From DAIOEK01 sp964600595 (GTDB taxonomy: Bacteria; Chloroflexota; Anaerolineae; Anaerolineales; Anaerolineaceae): 6,006 nucleotides of DNA. Below the pieces are notes generated by a model that was given only the letters and a program-made list of their open reading frames with translations, did not search any database and had not been told where the DNA came from. The translations under genes and the position numbers were made by a program. The DNA lies in the NCBI GenBank assembly GCA_964600595.1, contig CAZRKL010000151.1, positions 1-6,006 on the forward strand, written 5' to 3'. Positions 1 through 6,001 of the stretch are shown here, in pieces. Position 1 is the first letter of the stretch. Every line of letters begins with the position of its first letter.

Positions 1-48
1 ACAGAATATCCGGAAAATTTGGTGAAAGTATTTAGAGCAATTGACTGA
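1..48 (+). CDS. Possible 3' end of a convergent gene, partial, unidentified
   Basis: Reading from base 1 in frame 1 gives 15 codons (TEYPENLVKVFRAID) and then TGA at 46-48. The gene would start outside the window and run towards the kinase. The peptide looks like an ordinary amphipathic C-terminus, and the stop lies about 20 nt before the inverted repeat at 68-96, where a gene end would be expected. Against this, 48 bases cannot prove coding, and the other two plus-strand frames are also open for 7 and 10 codons. No family can be named. This is a tentative call resting mainly on position. Confidence 0.3.
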   Translation, partial: TEYPENLVKVFRAID

Positions 49-59
49 GTTACTGAAAG

Positions 60-96
60 TGAAACAAATAAGGGGTGGATTTGTTCCACCCCTTAT
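60..96 (-). terminator. Intrinsic terminator of the transporter-kinase operon
   Basis: A perfect 12-bp inverted repeat (68-79 with 85-96, arms ATAAGGGGTGGA and TCCACCCCTTAT) encloses a 5-nt loop. On the minus strand the stem is followed by TTGTTTCAC, so together with the stem end the RNA reads TTATTTGTTT, a broken U-rich tract. It begins 10 nt after the kinase stop, as expected for the operon end. On the plus strand the stem is followed by CAATGCTTATTT, a poorer tract, so it may act in both directions if a convergent gene ends at 48. Confidence 0.85.
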
Positions 97-106
97 CAAT
101 GCTTAT

Positions 107-973
107 TTATCGATTGAGAATTCTCTCCACCTCAATAGGATTCCCTTTCCAGGGTCCGGGAACTTCCTGTTTTCGGGAAGTAATTTCAGCAGCCCAGCGA
201 CAGGCTATCTCGGGTGATGTATCCAAACGCTTTGCAATATAAGTAGAGAAACAAGTATCTCCGCGACCGGTTCTTCCGGCCAGTGTGCTGGGATTAAATG
301 GCGCATGGAAGAATTGTCCATCAGCAAAGACTGTGACTCCAGATGACTCTGTCATTACAATCTCTTTTGGCCCCATATCATATAAGATCCAGGCAGAATC
401 ATTCAGATTGCTGCACCCGGTTATAAATTCTGCTTCAGCTCGATCCACTTTTAGATATGTGACTGACTTTAAACCTTCAGACATTTCCTTCCAGGGCTTG
501 AATTCCAATCCATCTTCAACTGGAACACGGATAAATCCTTGAATATCCATGGCCACTGGAGCCCTTGATGCCAGAGCTCTGAGGATCGACAGATCGACTT
601 CACCAGCATAGAGCGGTGAAAGCATAATTACTTTGGTTGGAATCATCGGGATTTCTTCCAGGCTGTACTTCCCGCCGAATCCGATTGGTTTACAAATCCG
701 ACGTTCCATATCTGCAGACTGGTAATAGTTGGCAATACCCGATGTTCCATTTGCTGGTGTCTGGAATACGCTCACCCCTTCTGCTTTCAATTCATCCAAT
801 CGGTGAAAATCATCCGGGTGAACACGGGTAACAACTGCAACAGAGTGCCCCAGCCTCTTGATTACTACACTTCCATAGTAAACACCGCCACCGGAGGCAA
901 TTTCTTCCACGCCATCGACAATAAGTTTGTCTTTCGCAAAATTACCGACCATTAATACATCAACCGGCTGCAT
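107..973 (-). CDS. PfkB-family (ribokinase-like) carbohydrate kinase
   Basis: A 288-residue cytoplasmic kinase predicted to phosphorylate a sugar, polyol or nucleoside with ATP. The length fits the PfkB family. An N-terminal strand (DVLMVGNFAKDK, 5-16) leads to the GG motif (GGG 28-30, then VYYGSVVIKRLG). The C-terminal signature is GRTGRGDTCF (233-242), with D239 as the expected catalytic base and G236-G238 forming the anion hole. The usual NxxE metal-site motif appears as DRAE (177-180). Canonical DTxGAGD is changed to GRTGRGD and the Asn after the first GG motif appears to be Gly34, so this is a divergent subgroup and its substrate cannot be named. An in-frame ATG exists 43 codons upstream, but that would overlap the ATPase gene by 128 bases. 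The ATG at 973-971 was chosen because it lies one base after the ATPase stop and has AGAGGA 8 nt upstream. It is the last gene of the operon, which suggests it acts on the imported solute or a product of it. Confidence 0.9.
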   Translation of the reverse strand: MQPVDVLMVGNFAKDKLIVDGVEEIASGGGVYYGSVVIKRLGHSVAVVTRVHPDDFHRLDELKAEGVSVFQTPANGTSGIANYYQSADMERRICKPIGFGGKYSLEEIPMIPTKVIMLSPLYAGEVDLSILRALASRAPVAMDIQGFIRVPVEDGLEFKPWKEMSEGLKSVTYLKVDRAEAEFITGCSNLNDSAWILYDMGPKEIVMTESSGVTVFADGQFFHAPFNPSTLAGRTGRGDTCFSTYIAKRLDTSPEIACRWAAEITSRKQEVPGPWKGNPIEVERILNR

Positions 974-974
974 C

Positions 975-2054
975 TTACCGATCCTCTGGCAACGCCTGAA
1001 TAAAATCATCCGCAAAACCGATAAAGACTTTGGACCCTTCTGGGATAATTTCCATCCGAGCTGGATCCGTTTCAATTCCGGTAATGATTTGACCCTGTAC
1101 ATCTACATCATATTCAATTACATCTCCAAGGTAGACAGAGCGTTTAACAACACCTTCGTAGGTTCCTTCCCGGGTGTTAACAGATATCATTTCAGGTCGG
1201 ACAATCAATGTTACCTTTTCCCCAGTTTTTAGTTCGCGTCGTTGATTGATGATGTCTAATGTCTTTCCGAGGGTCTGAATTTTATATTTTCCTTGAATCA
1301 CATTCTCAACAATGCCTGGAACGAAGTTCGCGCGCCCAATAAAGTTGGCAATAAATTTACTTTGTGGGAATCGGTAAACTTCCACCGGTGTACCTATCTG
1401 TTCTATGATTCCTTCATTCATGATTACGATCTTGTCAGAGAGAGTCATAGCTTCAATCTGATCATGTGTGACATACACACTGGTGATATTCATCTTTTTC
1501 TGAATACGGCGTATCTCTGTTCGCATTTCTTCACGTAATTTGGCATCCAGGTTGGATAATGGTTCATCCATTAGTAGCACTTTTGGCTCCATCACAAGAG
1601 CTCGTGCCAGTGCAACACGCTGCTGCTGCCCACCCGATAGTTGGTTGGGGGCACGATGACCATATCCTTCGAGATGGACCAAATCTAGAACTTTGTTTAC
1701 CCGTTCTTCAATTACATCTTTTGGCAATTTCTGAACATTCAACCCATAGGCGATGTTTTCAAAGACATTCAGGTGTGGAAAGATCGCGTAACTTTGAAAT
1801 ACCATGGACATGTCGCGCTTATGGGGAGGTAAATTATTTATTTTTACCCCATCCAAAATGATCTCGCCCTCTGTAGGGAATTCGAAACCGGCAATCATCC
1901 TTAACGTTGTTGTTTTACCGCATCCTGATGGCCCCAGCAGAGTTACCAGTTCACCCTGGTTAATTTCTAGGTCAATATTGTTTACTGCTGTTACCTCACT
2001 CACTCCACCACGGGGAGGGAATGTTTTGGTGATACTTTTTAAAGTCAGGTACAT
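975..2054 (-). CDS. ABC transporter ATP-binding protein, AfuC/FbpC/PotA-like
   Basis: A 359-residue cytoplasmic ATPase that energises the importer encoded upstream. All nucleotide-binding motifs are intact: Walker A GPSGCGKTT (41-49), Q-loop Gln87 in MVFQSYAIFPHL, signature LSGGQQQR (139-146), Walker B VLLMDEP (159-165), D-loop SNLD (167-170) and switch His197 in YVTHDQIEAM. After about residue 240 there is a C-terminal regulatory region with TOBE-type features (LIVRPEMI at 283-290, GVVKRSVYLGDVIEYDVDV at 301-319). This is typical of the carbohydrate, polyamine and iron importer ATPases and the total length is normal for them. The ATG at 2054 has GAGGA 8 nt upstream and lies 26 nt after the permease stop. 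Sequence alone does not separate ferric-type from sugar- or polyamine-type members; that choice depends on the binding protein and permease. Confidence 0.96.
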   Translation of the reverse strand: MYLTLKSITKTFPPRGGVSEVTAVNNIDLEINQGELVTLLGPSGCGKTTTLRMIAGFEFPTEGEIILDGVKINNLPPHKRDMSMVFQSYAIFPHLNVFENIAYGLNVQKLPKDVIEERVNKVLDLVHLEGYGHRAPNQLSGGQQQRVALARALVMEPKVLLMDEPLSNLDAKLREEMRTEIRRIQKKMNITSVYVTHDQIEAMTLSDKIVIMNEGIIEQIGTPVEVYRFPQSKFIANFIGRANFVPGIVENVIQGKYKIQTLGKTLDIINQRRELKTGEKVTLIVRPEMISVNTREGTYEGVVKRSVYLGDVIEYDVDVQGQIITGIETDPARMEIIPEGSKVFIGFADDFIQALPEDR

Positions 2055-2080
2055 TGTTTGTATCCTCGCTTCTTATAGTT

Positions 2081-4342
2081 TTACATACCCTGGCTAAGAT
2101 CAATTCCATCCCGGCCGCGCAGAAGTTTTCTGGTTATTAGATTCAAAACGACGATTGCCAGTAGTACCAGAATTATAATTACAGTTGAGTAGGCAGCAGC
2201 AATACTGACCCCGCCTTGTTCCCACTCACTCAAAATACTGGCTGTGACAATGCGCCATTTGGCGTTTACAAGGAATATAATCGCTGAGAGGCTGGTCATA
2301 TGCCTGGTAAAGCTGAATATTAAGCCTGCCAACAGGGCAGGAAGGATTAAAGGTAATGTAACTTTTCGGAAGGTATACTGAGCATCCGCACCCAGGCTGT
2401 TGGAAGCTTCTTCAATGGATGGATCTATCTGTTGAAGAGAAGCTACTCCAGCCCTTACTGATGCTGGTAAACTTCGGACAATATAAGCAGCCATGATAAT
2501 ATAAGCGCCACCAACCAGGGCAAATGGTGTTCCAGTGAACATGAGGGCGCATGGAGCAGTCAACCCTGCAATTCCAAGGATTACCCGAGGTACTCTTCCC
2601 TGCAAACCCATCAGGATAATCACGCTGGTAACGAAAACCAAAATTGCCAACAAGGATGGAGCAGGCTGCAAAATTGTTTTGATATAGTCTGCAATCTGAA
2701 CGATCGCATTACTCCAGAAACCTCTGCCGATTGTACGACTGAAGTCGGAGATGGGTTTGGCAAGTTGTAACGCCCAATTTGTGCTCATAATATAGATGCC
2801 CATAATGATCGCAAGAGCAGACATGGATATCTTCTTCTTAAGGAATAGAAGGACTATACCCAATCCTATATAGATTGCACCGGCATAAAAGAAAACATTG
2901 AGGTTTTTCGCCTGGACAAGGAGAACTCCAGCCAGGGTGCCCAAAATCAGCATTACAATCCTCTCCCAGGCGTTTTTACCTACAACTTGCGCATAGAATA
3001 AAGCCAGCAATCCATAAATCACTACAGCAACGCTTATTGATGGTTTGTTGAAAGCCATGATAAACCCAATACCCAGGATAGTACCGGGGACTGCGCCGCC
3101 AAGATTTGAGCTGAAATCAAGCACTTCTTTACCACTGAAATTCTTGCGAACTACCAGCCAGGCTATGACCATGCCAAGCAAGGCTGCAAACGGGGTAGCC
3201 AGGGCAGAAAGGAAAGTAGTGTCAAGAATTGCTTCCACGCCCCTGGTAACAGTATGTGTCCAGTGGCGCAGCGTGGGTGTAAAATCTACGCCCCAAGAAA
3301 AGCTGAAGGAACCATATATTATGGTTGCGTAAAGCAGAATTACGAACAAACAAATTGCGTAGGTTACAATGTTGAAACCCCATCGGATTACGGGATCTTT
3401 TTCTGTGAGTTGTGAAGTTGCTGGTTTCCCTGTGACTGATATATACGATCTTCTATTCACATAATACCGTTGCACCATAAAAAGTATTAAGGTTGGGATA
3501 ATCAATACCAGCGAAAGGGCAGAAGCCTTTTGGTAGTCATATTCACCAATTACAGCCAGGAAAATTTGCGCGGATAAGACCATCTTATTCCCGGCTATAA
3601 ATAGAGGGTTTCCAAGGTCAGCCAGAGATTCTACGAATAACAATAAATATGATCCTGCCAGTCCGGGTATCAAAAGTGGTAAAGTGATGGTTCTGAATAT
3701 GTGTAAACGACTGGCGCCGAGGCTGGCTGCTGCTTCTTCCATTGCCGGATTTAACCTCTCCAGCATTGCCCGGATGATCAGATATGCAACTGAAAAGAAA
3801 GTGATCGTTTGGACCAATACCAAACCATCCATTCCGTAGATATCATTCATCCCCTGAACAAAAGTAATTCCAAATAGTTTCTTGGTGATGACACCATTAC
3901 GGCCAAATAATAAAATTAGACTGAGGGCAAGTGCAAATGGGGGAGAAACGGTCGGGAGGAGCGCGAGCCAGTGTACTATCTTTTTGCCTGGCATGTTGCA
4001 TCTTACAGTTGCATAAGCAAAAATAAATCCAACCAGGGTCCCAAAGAAAGCAGTCAGCACACCCATGATCATTGTGTCATAAAACGCGCGGCGTAGCAGA
4101 GGACCATAATAATCATCAAAATATCTGGCAAAATACTTCAGGTCCCAGAGACCTTCTTTGTCAAAAAAACCACCTGCAATTGTTTTATAAATTGGGAGTA
4201 CAACAAAAACAAAAATAATGATTCCGGATATTAATAAACTCAAGAAGAGAACCGGGTCTCTCGATATCAGTGTGAACTCGCGTATACGCCTTTTAAATTC
4301 GGGAAAGAATTGCCTTGGGGAATTCGCCTTTGGCGTTAACAT
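2081..4342 (-). CDS. Fused double-domain ABC transporter permease, AfuB/FbpB-like, with an enlarged second half
   Basis: A 753-residue inner-membrane protein with two permease domains in one chain, so one copy can form the channel. The first half has about six membrane segments (near 33-51, 90-111, 122-147, 174-190, 225-248, 276-291) and an EAA loop EEAAASLGA...ITLPLL (202-224). The second half repeats the plan from about residue 325, with the EAA loop EEASNSLGA...VTLPLI (644-666). The EAA loops dock on the ATPase. Between FIMAFNKP (427-434) and LVGGAYIIMAAYIVRSLP (609-626), which are normally close together in FbpB-type proteins, there are about 170 extra residues with roughly six hydrophobic segments. 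The total therefore well exceeds the 500-560 residues of ordinary fused FbpB proteins. I chose the ATG at 4342, which has GGAGG 9 nt upstream, the same spacing as the binding-protein gene. A TTG one codon earlier (4345) is in frame but has only 6 nt of spacing. Substrate is not evident from this chain. Confidence 0.93.
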   Translation of the reverse strand: MLTPKANSPRQFFPEFKRRIREFTLISRDPVLFLSLLISGIIIFVFVVLPIYKTIAGGFFDKEGLWDLKYFARYFDDYYGPLLRRAFYDTMIMGVLTAFFGTLVGFIFAYATVRCNMPGKKIVHWLALLPTVSPPFALALSLILLFGRNGVITKKLFGITFVQGMNDIYGMDGLVLVQTITFFSVAYLIIRAMLERLNPAMEEAAASLGASRLHIFRTITLPLLIPGLAGSYLLLFVESLADLGNPLFIAGNKMVLSAQIFLAVIGEYDYQKASALSLVLIIPTLILFMVQRYYVNRRSYISVTGKPATSQLTEKDPVIRWGFNIVTYAICLFVILLYATIIYGSFSFSWGVDFTPTLRHWTHTVTRGVEAILDTTFLSALATPFAALLGMVIAWLVVRKNFSGKEVLDFSSNLGGAVPGTILGIGFIMAFNKPSISVAVVIYGLLALFYAQVVGKNAWERIVMLILGTLAGVLLVQAKNLNVFFYAGAIYIGLGIVLLFLKKKISMSALAIIMGIYIMSTNWALQLAKPISDFSRTIGRGFWSNAIVQIADYIKTILQPAPSLLAILVFVTSVIILMGLQGRVPRVILGIAGLTAPCALMFTGTPFALVGGAYIIMAAYIVRSLPASVRAGVASLQQIDPSIEEASNSLGADAQYTFRKVTLPLILPALLAGLIFSFTRHMTSLSAIIFLVNAKWRIVTASILSEWEQGGVSIAAAYSTVIIILVLLAIVVLNLITRKLLRGRDGIDLSQGM
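2531..3037 (-). other. Multi-helix insertion within the second permease domain
   Basis: This covers permease residues of about 436-604. Hydrophobic segments are visible near 436-453, 461-477, 482-501, 507-524, 563-581 and 585-604, with a polar stretch at about 525-560 (KPISDFSRTIGRGFWSN and following). The flanking residues (PGTILGIGFIMAF before, YIIMAAYIVRSLPASVRAG after) match the adjoining core of an FbpB-type domain, so the segment looks inserted between two core helices. The reading frame is continuous throughout. Boundaries are approximate, and helix calls were made by eye from hydrophobicity. Confidence 0.65.
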
Positions 4343-4351
4343 CAAAATTAT

Positions 4352-4356
4352 CCTCC
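4352..4356 (-). promoter_or_regulatory. Ribosome binding site deciding the permease start
   Basis: GGAGG on the minus strand lies 9 nt before the ATG at 4342 and 6 nt before an alternative in-frame TTG at 4345. The 9-nt spacing equals that of the binding-protein gene, favouring the ATG. Confidence 0.8.
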
Positions 4357-4367
4357 AAGTAAATGGT

Positions 4368-4392
4368 GCAGGGCGGCTAATGGCCGCCCTGC
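4368..4392 (-). promoter_or_regulatory. Intercistronic hairpin between binding-protein and permease genes
   Basis: A perfect 10-bp GC-rich stem (4368-4377 with 4383-4392, arms GCAGGGCGGC and GCCGCCCTGC) with a 5-nt loop starts 13 nt after the binding-protein stop. On the minus strand it is followed by ACCATTTACTT, with no U-tract, so full termination is unlikely. Hairpins here in ABC operons commonly protect the upstream mRNA from 3' exonucleases or cause partial read-through, so the binding protein is made in excess over the membrane parts. That role is inferred by analogy. Confidence 0.7.
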
Positions 4393-4405
4393 TTATTACA
4401 TTGTT

Positions 4406-5560
4406 TTATTGTTTTAGATTTTCAGCGTTCGCAATTTCGTTGGTGAATTTTTCAACGAATGCTTTTTTGTTAGCACCAGCCCAAAGGAAGTCGTATTCGA
4501 TCAAGTTGACTTCGAGTAACTCTGGGTGTGACAGCTCAACACCTTTGACGGTAGGAGCCTGGTACGCAGCGTATACTGGACCAAGAGCCTGTGCCTCTGG
4601 AGAGAGAGCCCAATCAAACCATAATTTGGCTGCCTGCATATGCGCGGCACCTTTCATAATGGCCATACCACCAATTTCGTACCCGGTGCCTTCCTCAGGG
4701 AAGGTGAGGACTAAAGGCAGCTTGTTGTTTTCGATCTCATTGACGGTGTCATGTGAGAAGACGATCGCAACAGCAGCTTCACCCTGACCGACAAATTTGG
4801 CAGGGGCTGCACCACTCTTGGTAAATTGTGCCATCTGGGCTGCATATTGTTTGAGATATTCCCAACCAGCTTCTTCGCCGCGGATTTGAAGGACTGTTGC
4901 CATGGCGGTATAAGAAGTGCCTGATGTTGAAGGATGGGCAACCATTACCTGACCCTTGAATTCTGGTTTCAGCAGATCATCCCATGATTTAGGTGCTTCA
5001 ACACCTGGATTAGCAGCAAGCCATTCAGTATTGGTAGCAAACCCTAAAGAACCGACATAAACGCCAGCCCAGTAGTTTTCGGCATCTTTCATCTTGATAG
5101 GATCAATCAGATTTACCATGTTGGGTGAATCATACTGTTCCAGCAAACCTTCTTCTTTGCCGGCTACGAAGCTGTCAATCGGACCACCCCACCAGATATC
5201 GAAAGTTGGGGCATCTTTTTCAGCCTGTAATCTGGCCAAAGCCTCACCAGCAGACATGCGGACATAATTAACAGTGATACCGTATTTGGCTTCAAATTCC
5301 TGTTTCATGCCCTGGCACCATTGCTCTTGAGGAGTGCAGAGCAGGTTCAGTTCTGTGTCAGTGATTTCCATTGGTTCTTCAACTGGCGCGGGTTCCTCTA
5401 CCGGGGCAGCAGGTTCTACTGGAGCAGCGGGTTCAGCTGGCGCTTCTGGTTCAGCCGGTGCAGCGGGTTCTGCGGGTGCTACTGGGGCAGGTGCACATGC
5501 GGTTAGTACCAGCACAAGCATCATAACCAGAGCCATAATTAAACCAATTCTTTTTGACAT
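4406..5560 (-). CDS. ABC transporter substrate-binding lipoprotein, AfuA/FbpA-like (Fe3+-type class)
   Basis: A 384-residue exported lipoprotein that captures the solute for the importer. A basic start (MSKR) and hydrophobic core (5-20) lead to the lipobox LTAC, with Cys22 as the predicted lipidated residue. Residues 23-65 form a low-complexity Ala/Pro/Glu/Val linker between the membrane anchor and the folded domain. The mature domain opens with LNLLCTPQEQWC (71-82), and continues with YVRMSAGEALARLQAE (99-114), DIWWGGPIDSF (121-131), VGSLGFATNTEWL (169-181), and HPSTSGTSYTAMATVLQ (209-225). These are landmarks of the Fe3+-type extracellular binding proteins, which also include sugar-phosphate and phosphonate binders. 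There is no adjacent Tyr-Tyr pair as in ferric FbpA, and Cys75 and Cys82 could form a disulfide. The ATG at 5560 has AAGGAGG 9 nt upstream. It is first in the operon. Solute is unproven; an organic, possibly phosphorylated, compound is favoured over iron. Confidence 0.93.
   Translation of the reverse strand: MSKRIGLIMALVMMLVLVLTACAPAPVAPAEPAAPAEPEAPAEPAAPVEPAAPVEEPAPVEEPMEITDTELNLLCTPQEQWCQGMKQEFEAKYGITVNYVRMSAGEALARLQAEKDAPTFDIWWGGPIDSFVAGKEEGLLEQYDSPNMVNLIDPIKMKDAENYWAGVYVGSLGFATNTEWLAANPGVEAPKSWDDLLKPEFKGQVMVAHPSTSGTSYTAMATVLQIRGEEAGWEYLKQYAAQMAQFTKSGAAPAKFVGQGEAAVAIVFSHDTVNEIENNKLPLVLTFPEEGTGYEIGGMAIMKGAAHMQAAKLWFDWALSPEAQALGPVYAAYQAPTVKGVELSHPELLEVNLIEYDFLWAGANKKAFVEKFTNEIANAENLKQ
5366..5494 (-). 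repeat. Degenerate repeat encoding the Ala/Pro/Glu linker
   Basis: Residues 23-65 of the binding protein are built from imperfect repeats such as EPAAPAEP, EPAAPVEP and VEEPAPVEEP. At the DNA level this is a degenerate tandem array with a roughly 12-18 nt period and many synonymous differences. It lies just after the lipobox cysteine, where it would act as a flexible tether. Such tracts vary in length by slippage. Confidence 0.75.
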
Positions 5561-5569
5561 CTTTCAATT

Positions 5570-5576
5570 CCTCCTT
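5570..5576 (-). promoter_or_regulatory. Strong ribosome binding site of the binding-protein gene
   Basis: AAGGAGG on the minus strand is a full anti-Shine-Dalgarno match, 9 nt before the ATG at 5560. It is the strongest site in the operon, consistent with abundant synthesis of the binding protein. Confidence 0.9.
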
Positions 5577-5586
5577 AAGGATTGAG

Positions 5587-5602
5587 AATACTGCGGCGTA
5601 TT
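5587..5602. promoter_or_regulatory. Candidate operator or leader hairpin (imperfect palindrome)
   Basis: AATAC-6 nt-GTATT is an inverted repeat with 5-bp arms. It lies between the predicted transcription start (about 5615) and the ribosome binding site, so it could be a repressor site downstream of the promoter or a small 5' leader stem. A shorter overlapping symmetry (CGGC...GCCG) shares part of it. The arms are short and this could be chance. Confidence 0.3.
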
Positions 5603-5621
5603 GCCGTTGAATCACAGATTG

Positions 5622-5651
5622 ATTATAGCAATAAAACTTTAGAGAGGATAA
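5622..5651 (-). promoter_or_regulatory. Predicted sigma70-type promoter of the operon, extended -10
   Basis: On the minus strand, TATAAT (5627-5622) is a perfect -10 box preceded by TGC, giving the extended form TGnTATAAT. A weak -35 (TTATCC, 5651-5646) lies 18 nt upstream; the extended -10 may compensate for it. Transcription would begin near 5615, giving a leader of about 55 nt before the binding-protein ATG. Confidence 0.7.
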
Positions 5652-5889
5652 TGCTATTGGTTAAGAAAACCATGACATTGTACATGTATCTGGGTGACTT
5701 AATTCAGTTAATCAATATATATCAAAATGGAAACCCATCCGTTTTTATATGATGAATAATCAGGATGGAGTATCAGAAATTATGAGATAACTTATTATTT
5801 GCCAATGGGGCGTACATCAAAATATTATTATCAAAAGATATTTCAATGTATAAAGAGTTTCTAGTCAAATTATGAATTTCAGGATACAT

Positions 5890-5920
5890 AAAAAAAGACT
5901 ACCCTGGGGTTTGGGTAGTC
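5890..5920 (-). terminator. Intrinsic terminator of the tRNA-Pro gene
   Basis: On the minus strand, GACTACCC (5920-5913) pairs perfectly with GGGTAGTC (5904-5897) around an 8-nt loop and is followed at once by seven T (5896-5890). It begins 6 nt after the tRNA 3' end, and separates tRNA transcription from the operon downstream. Confidence 0.93.
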
Positions 5921-5926
5921 AGTCAG

Positions 5927-6001
5927 TCGGGGCGCCGGGAGTTGAACCCGGGACCTCTTGCACCCCATGCAAGCGCGCTAGCCGGGCTGCGCCACGCCCC
6001 G
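5927..6001 (-). tRNA. tRNA-Pro, anticodon GGG
   Basis: A complete 75-nt cloverleaf can be folded by hand. The acceptor CGGGGCG pairs with CGCCCCG; the D stem is GCGC/GCGC with loop AGCCCGGCTA; the anticodon stem CTTGC/GCAAG encloses ATGGGGT; the T stem CCGGG/CCCGG encloses TTCAACT. Anticodon GGG (5966-5964) reads CCC and CCU codons. The C1-G72 pair with A73 is characteristic of bacterial tRNA-Pro. CCA is not encoded (CTG follows A73), so it must be added after transcription. Its promoter lies outside the window. Confidence 0.97.

Larger units (their letters stand above)
5561..5926. other. AT-rich intergenic region between the tRNA and the transporter operon
   Basis: This gap holds, from right to left, the tRNA terminator (5920-5890), an AT-rich stretch (about 5889-5652) without a convincing gene, the operon promoter (5651-5622), a small palindrome (5602-5587) and the ribosome binding site. 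The AT-rich stretch contains an 8-bp palindrome TACATGTA at 5681-5688, about 30 nt upstream of the -35 box, which could be a regulator site but is weak on its own. I see no riboswitch-like structure, mobile element or RNA gene in it. Confidence 0.6.

Noticed and set aside
974..1102. Upstream in-frame ATG at 1102 that would add 43 residues to the kinase
   Set aside because: The extension overlaps the conserved C-terminal part of the ATPase gene, its residues are rich in Lys/Arg and unlike a PfkB N-terminus, and the ATG at 973 has a good ribosome site and gives the normal family length.
4343..4345. TTG start for the permease one codon before the ATG
   Set aside because: It has only 6 nt from GGAGG, while the ATG at 4342 has 9 nt, matching the upstream gene. 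The difference is a single residue, so it cannot be excluded absolutely.
4218..4787. Plus-strand open frame of about 189 codons across the permease and binding-protein junction
   Set aside because: It runs antisense to two well-supported genes and across their intergenic hairpin, with no recognisable motif; it is a shadow frame.
5334..5585. Plus-strand open frame rich in Gly, Ser, Thr and Ala, collagen-like in appearance
   Set aside because: It is the antisense shadow of the Ala/Pro/Glu linker and signal peptide of the binding-protein gene; its repetitiveness comes from that linker.
5651..5752. Plus-strand 33-codon open frame in the intergenic region (starts MLLVKKTMTLY)
   Set aside because: A GAGAGG lies only about 3 nt before the ATG, the frame overlaps the operon promoter region, and the length is within chance expectation in AT-rich DNA. 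No recognisable small protein.
5785..5803. Second possible operon promoter on the minus strand, TTGGCA followed by CATAAT or TAATTT
   Set aside because: The better -10 gives a 15-nt spacer and the 17-nt spacer gives a poor -10. The extended -10 site at 5622-5630 is clearly better placed.
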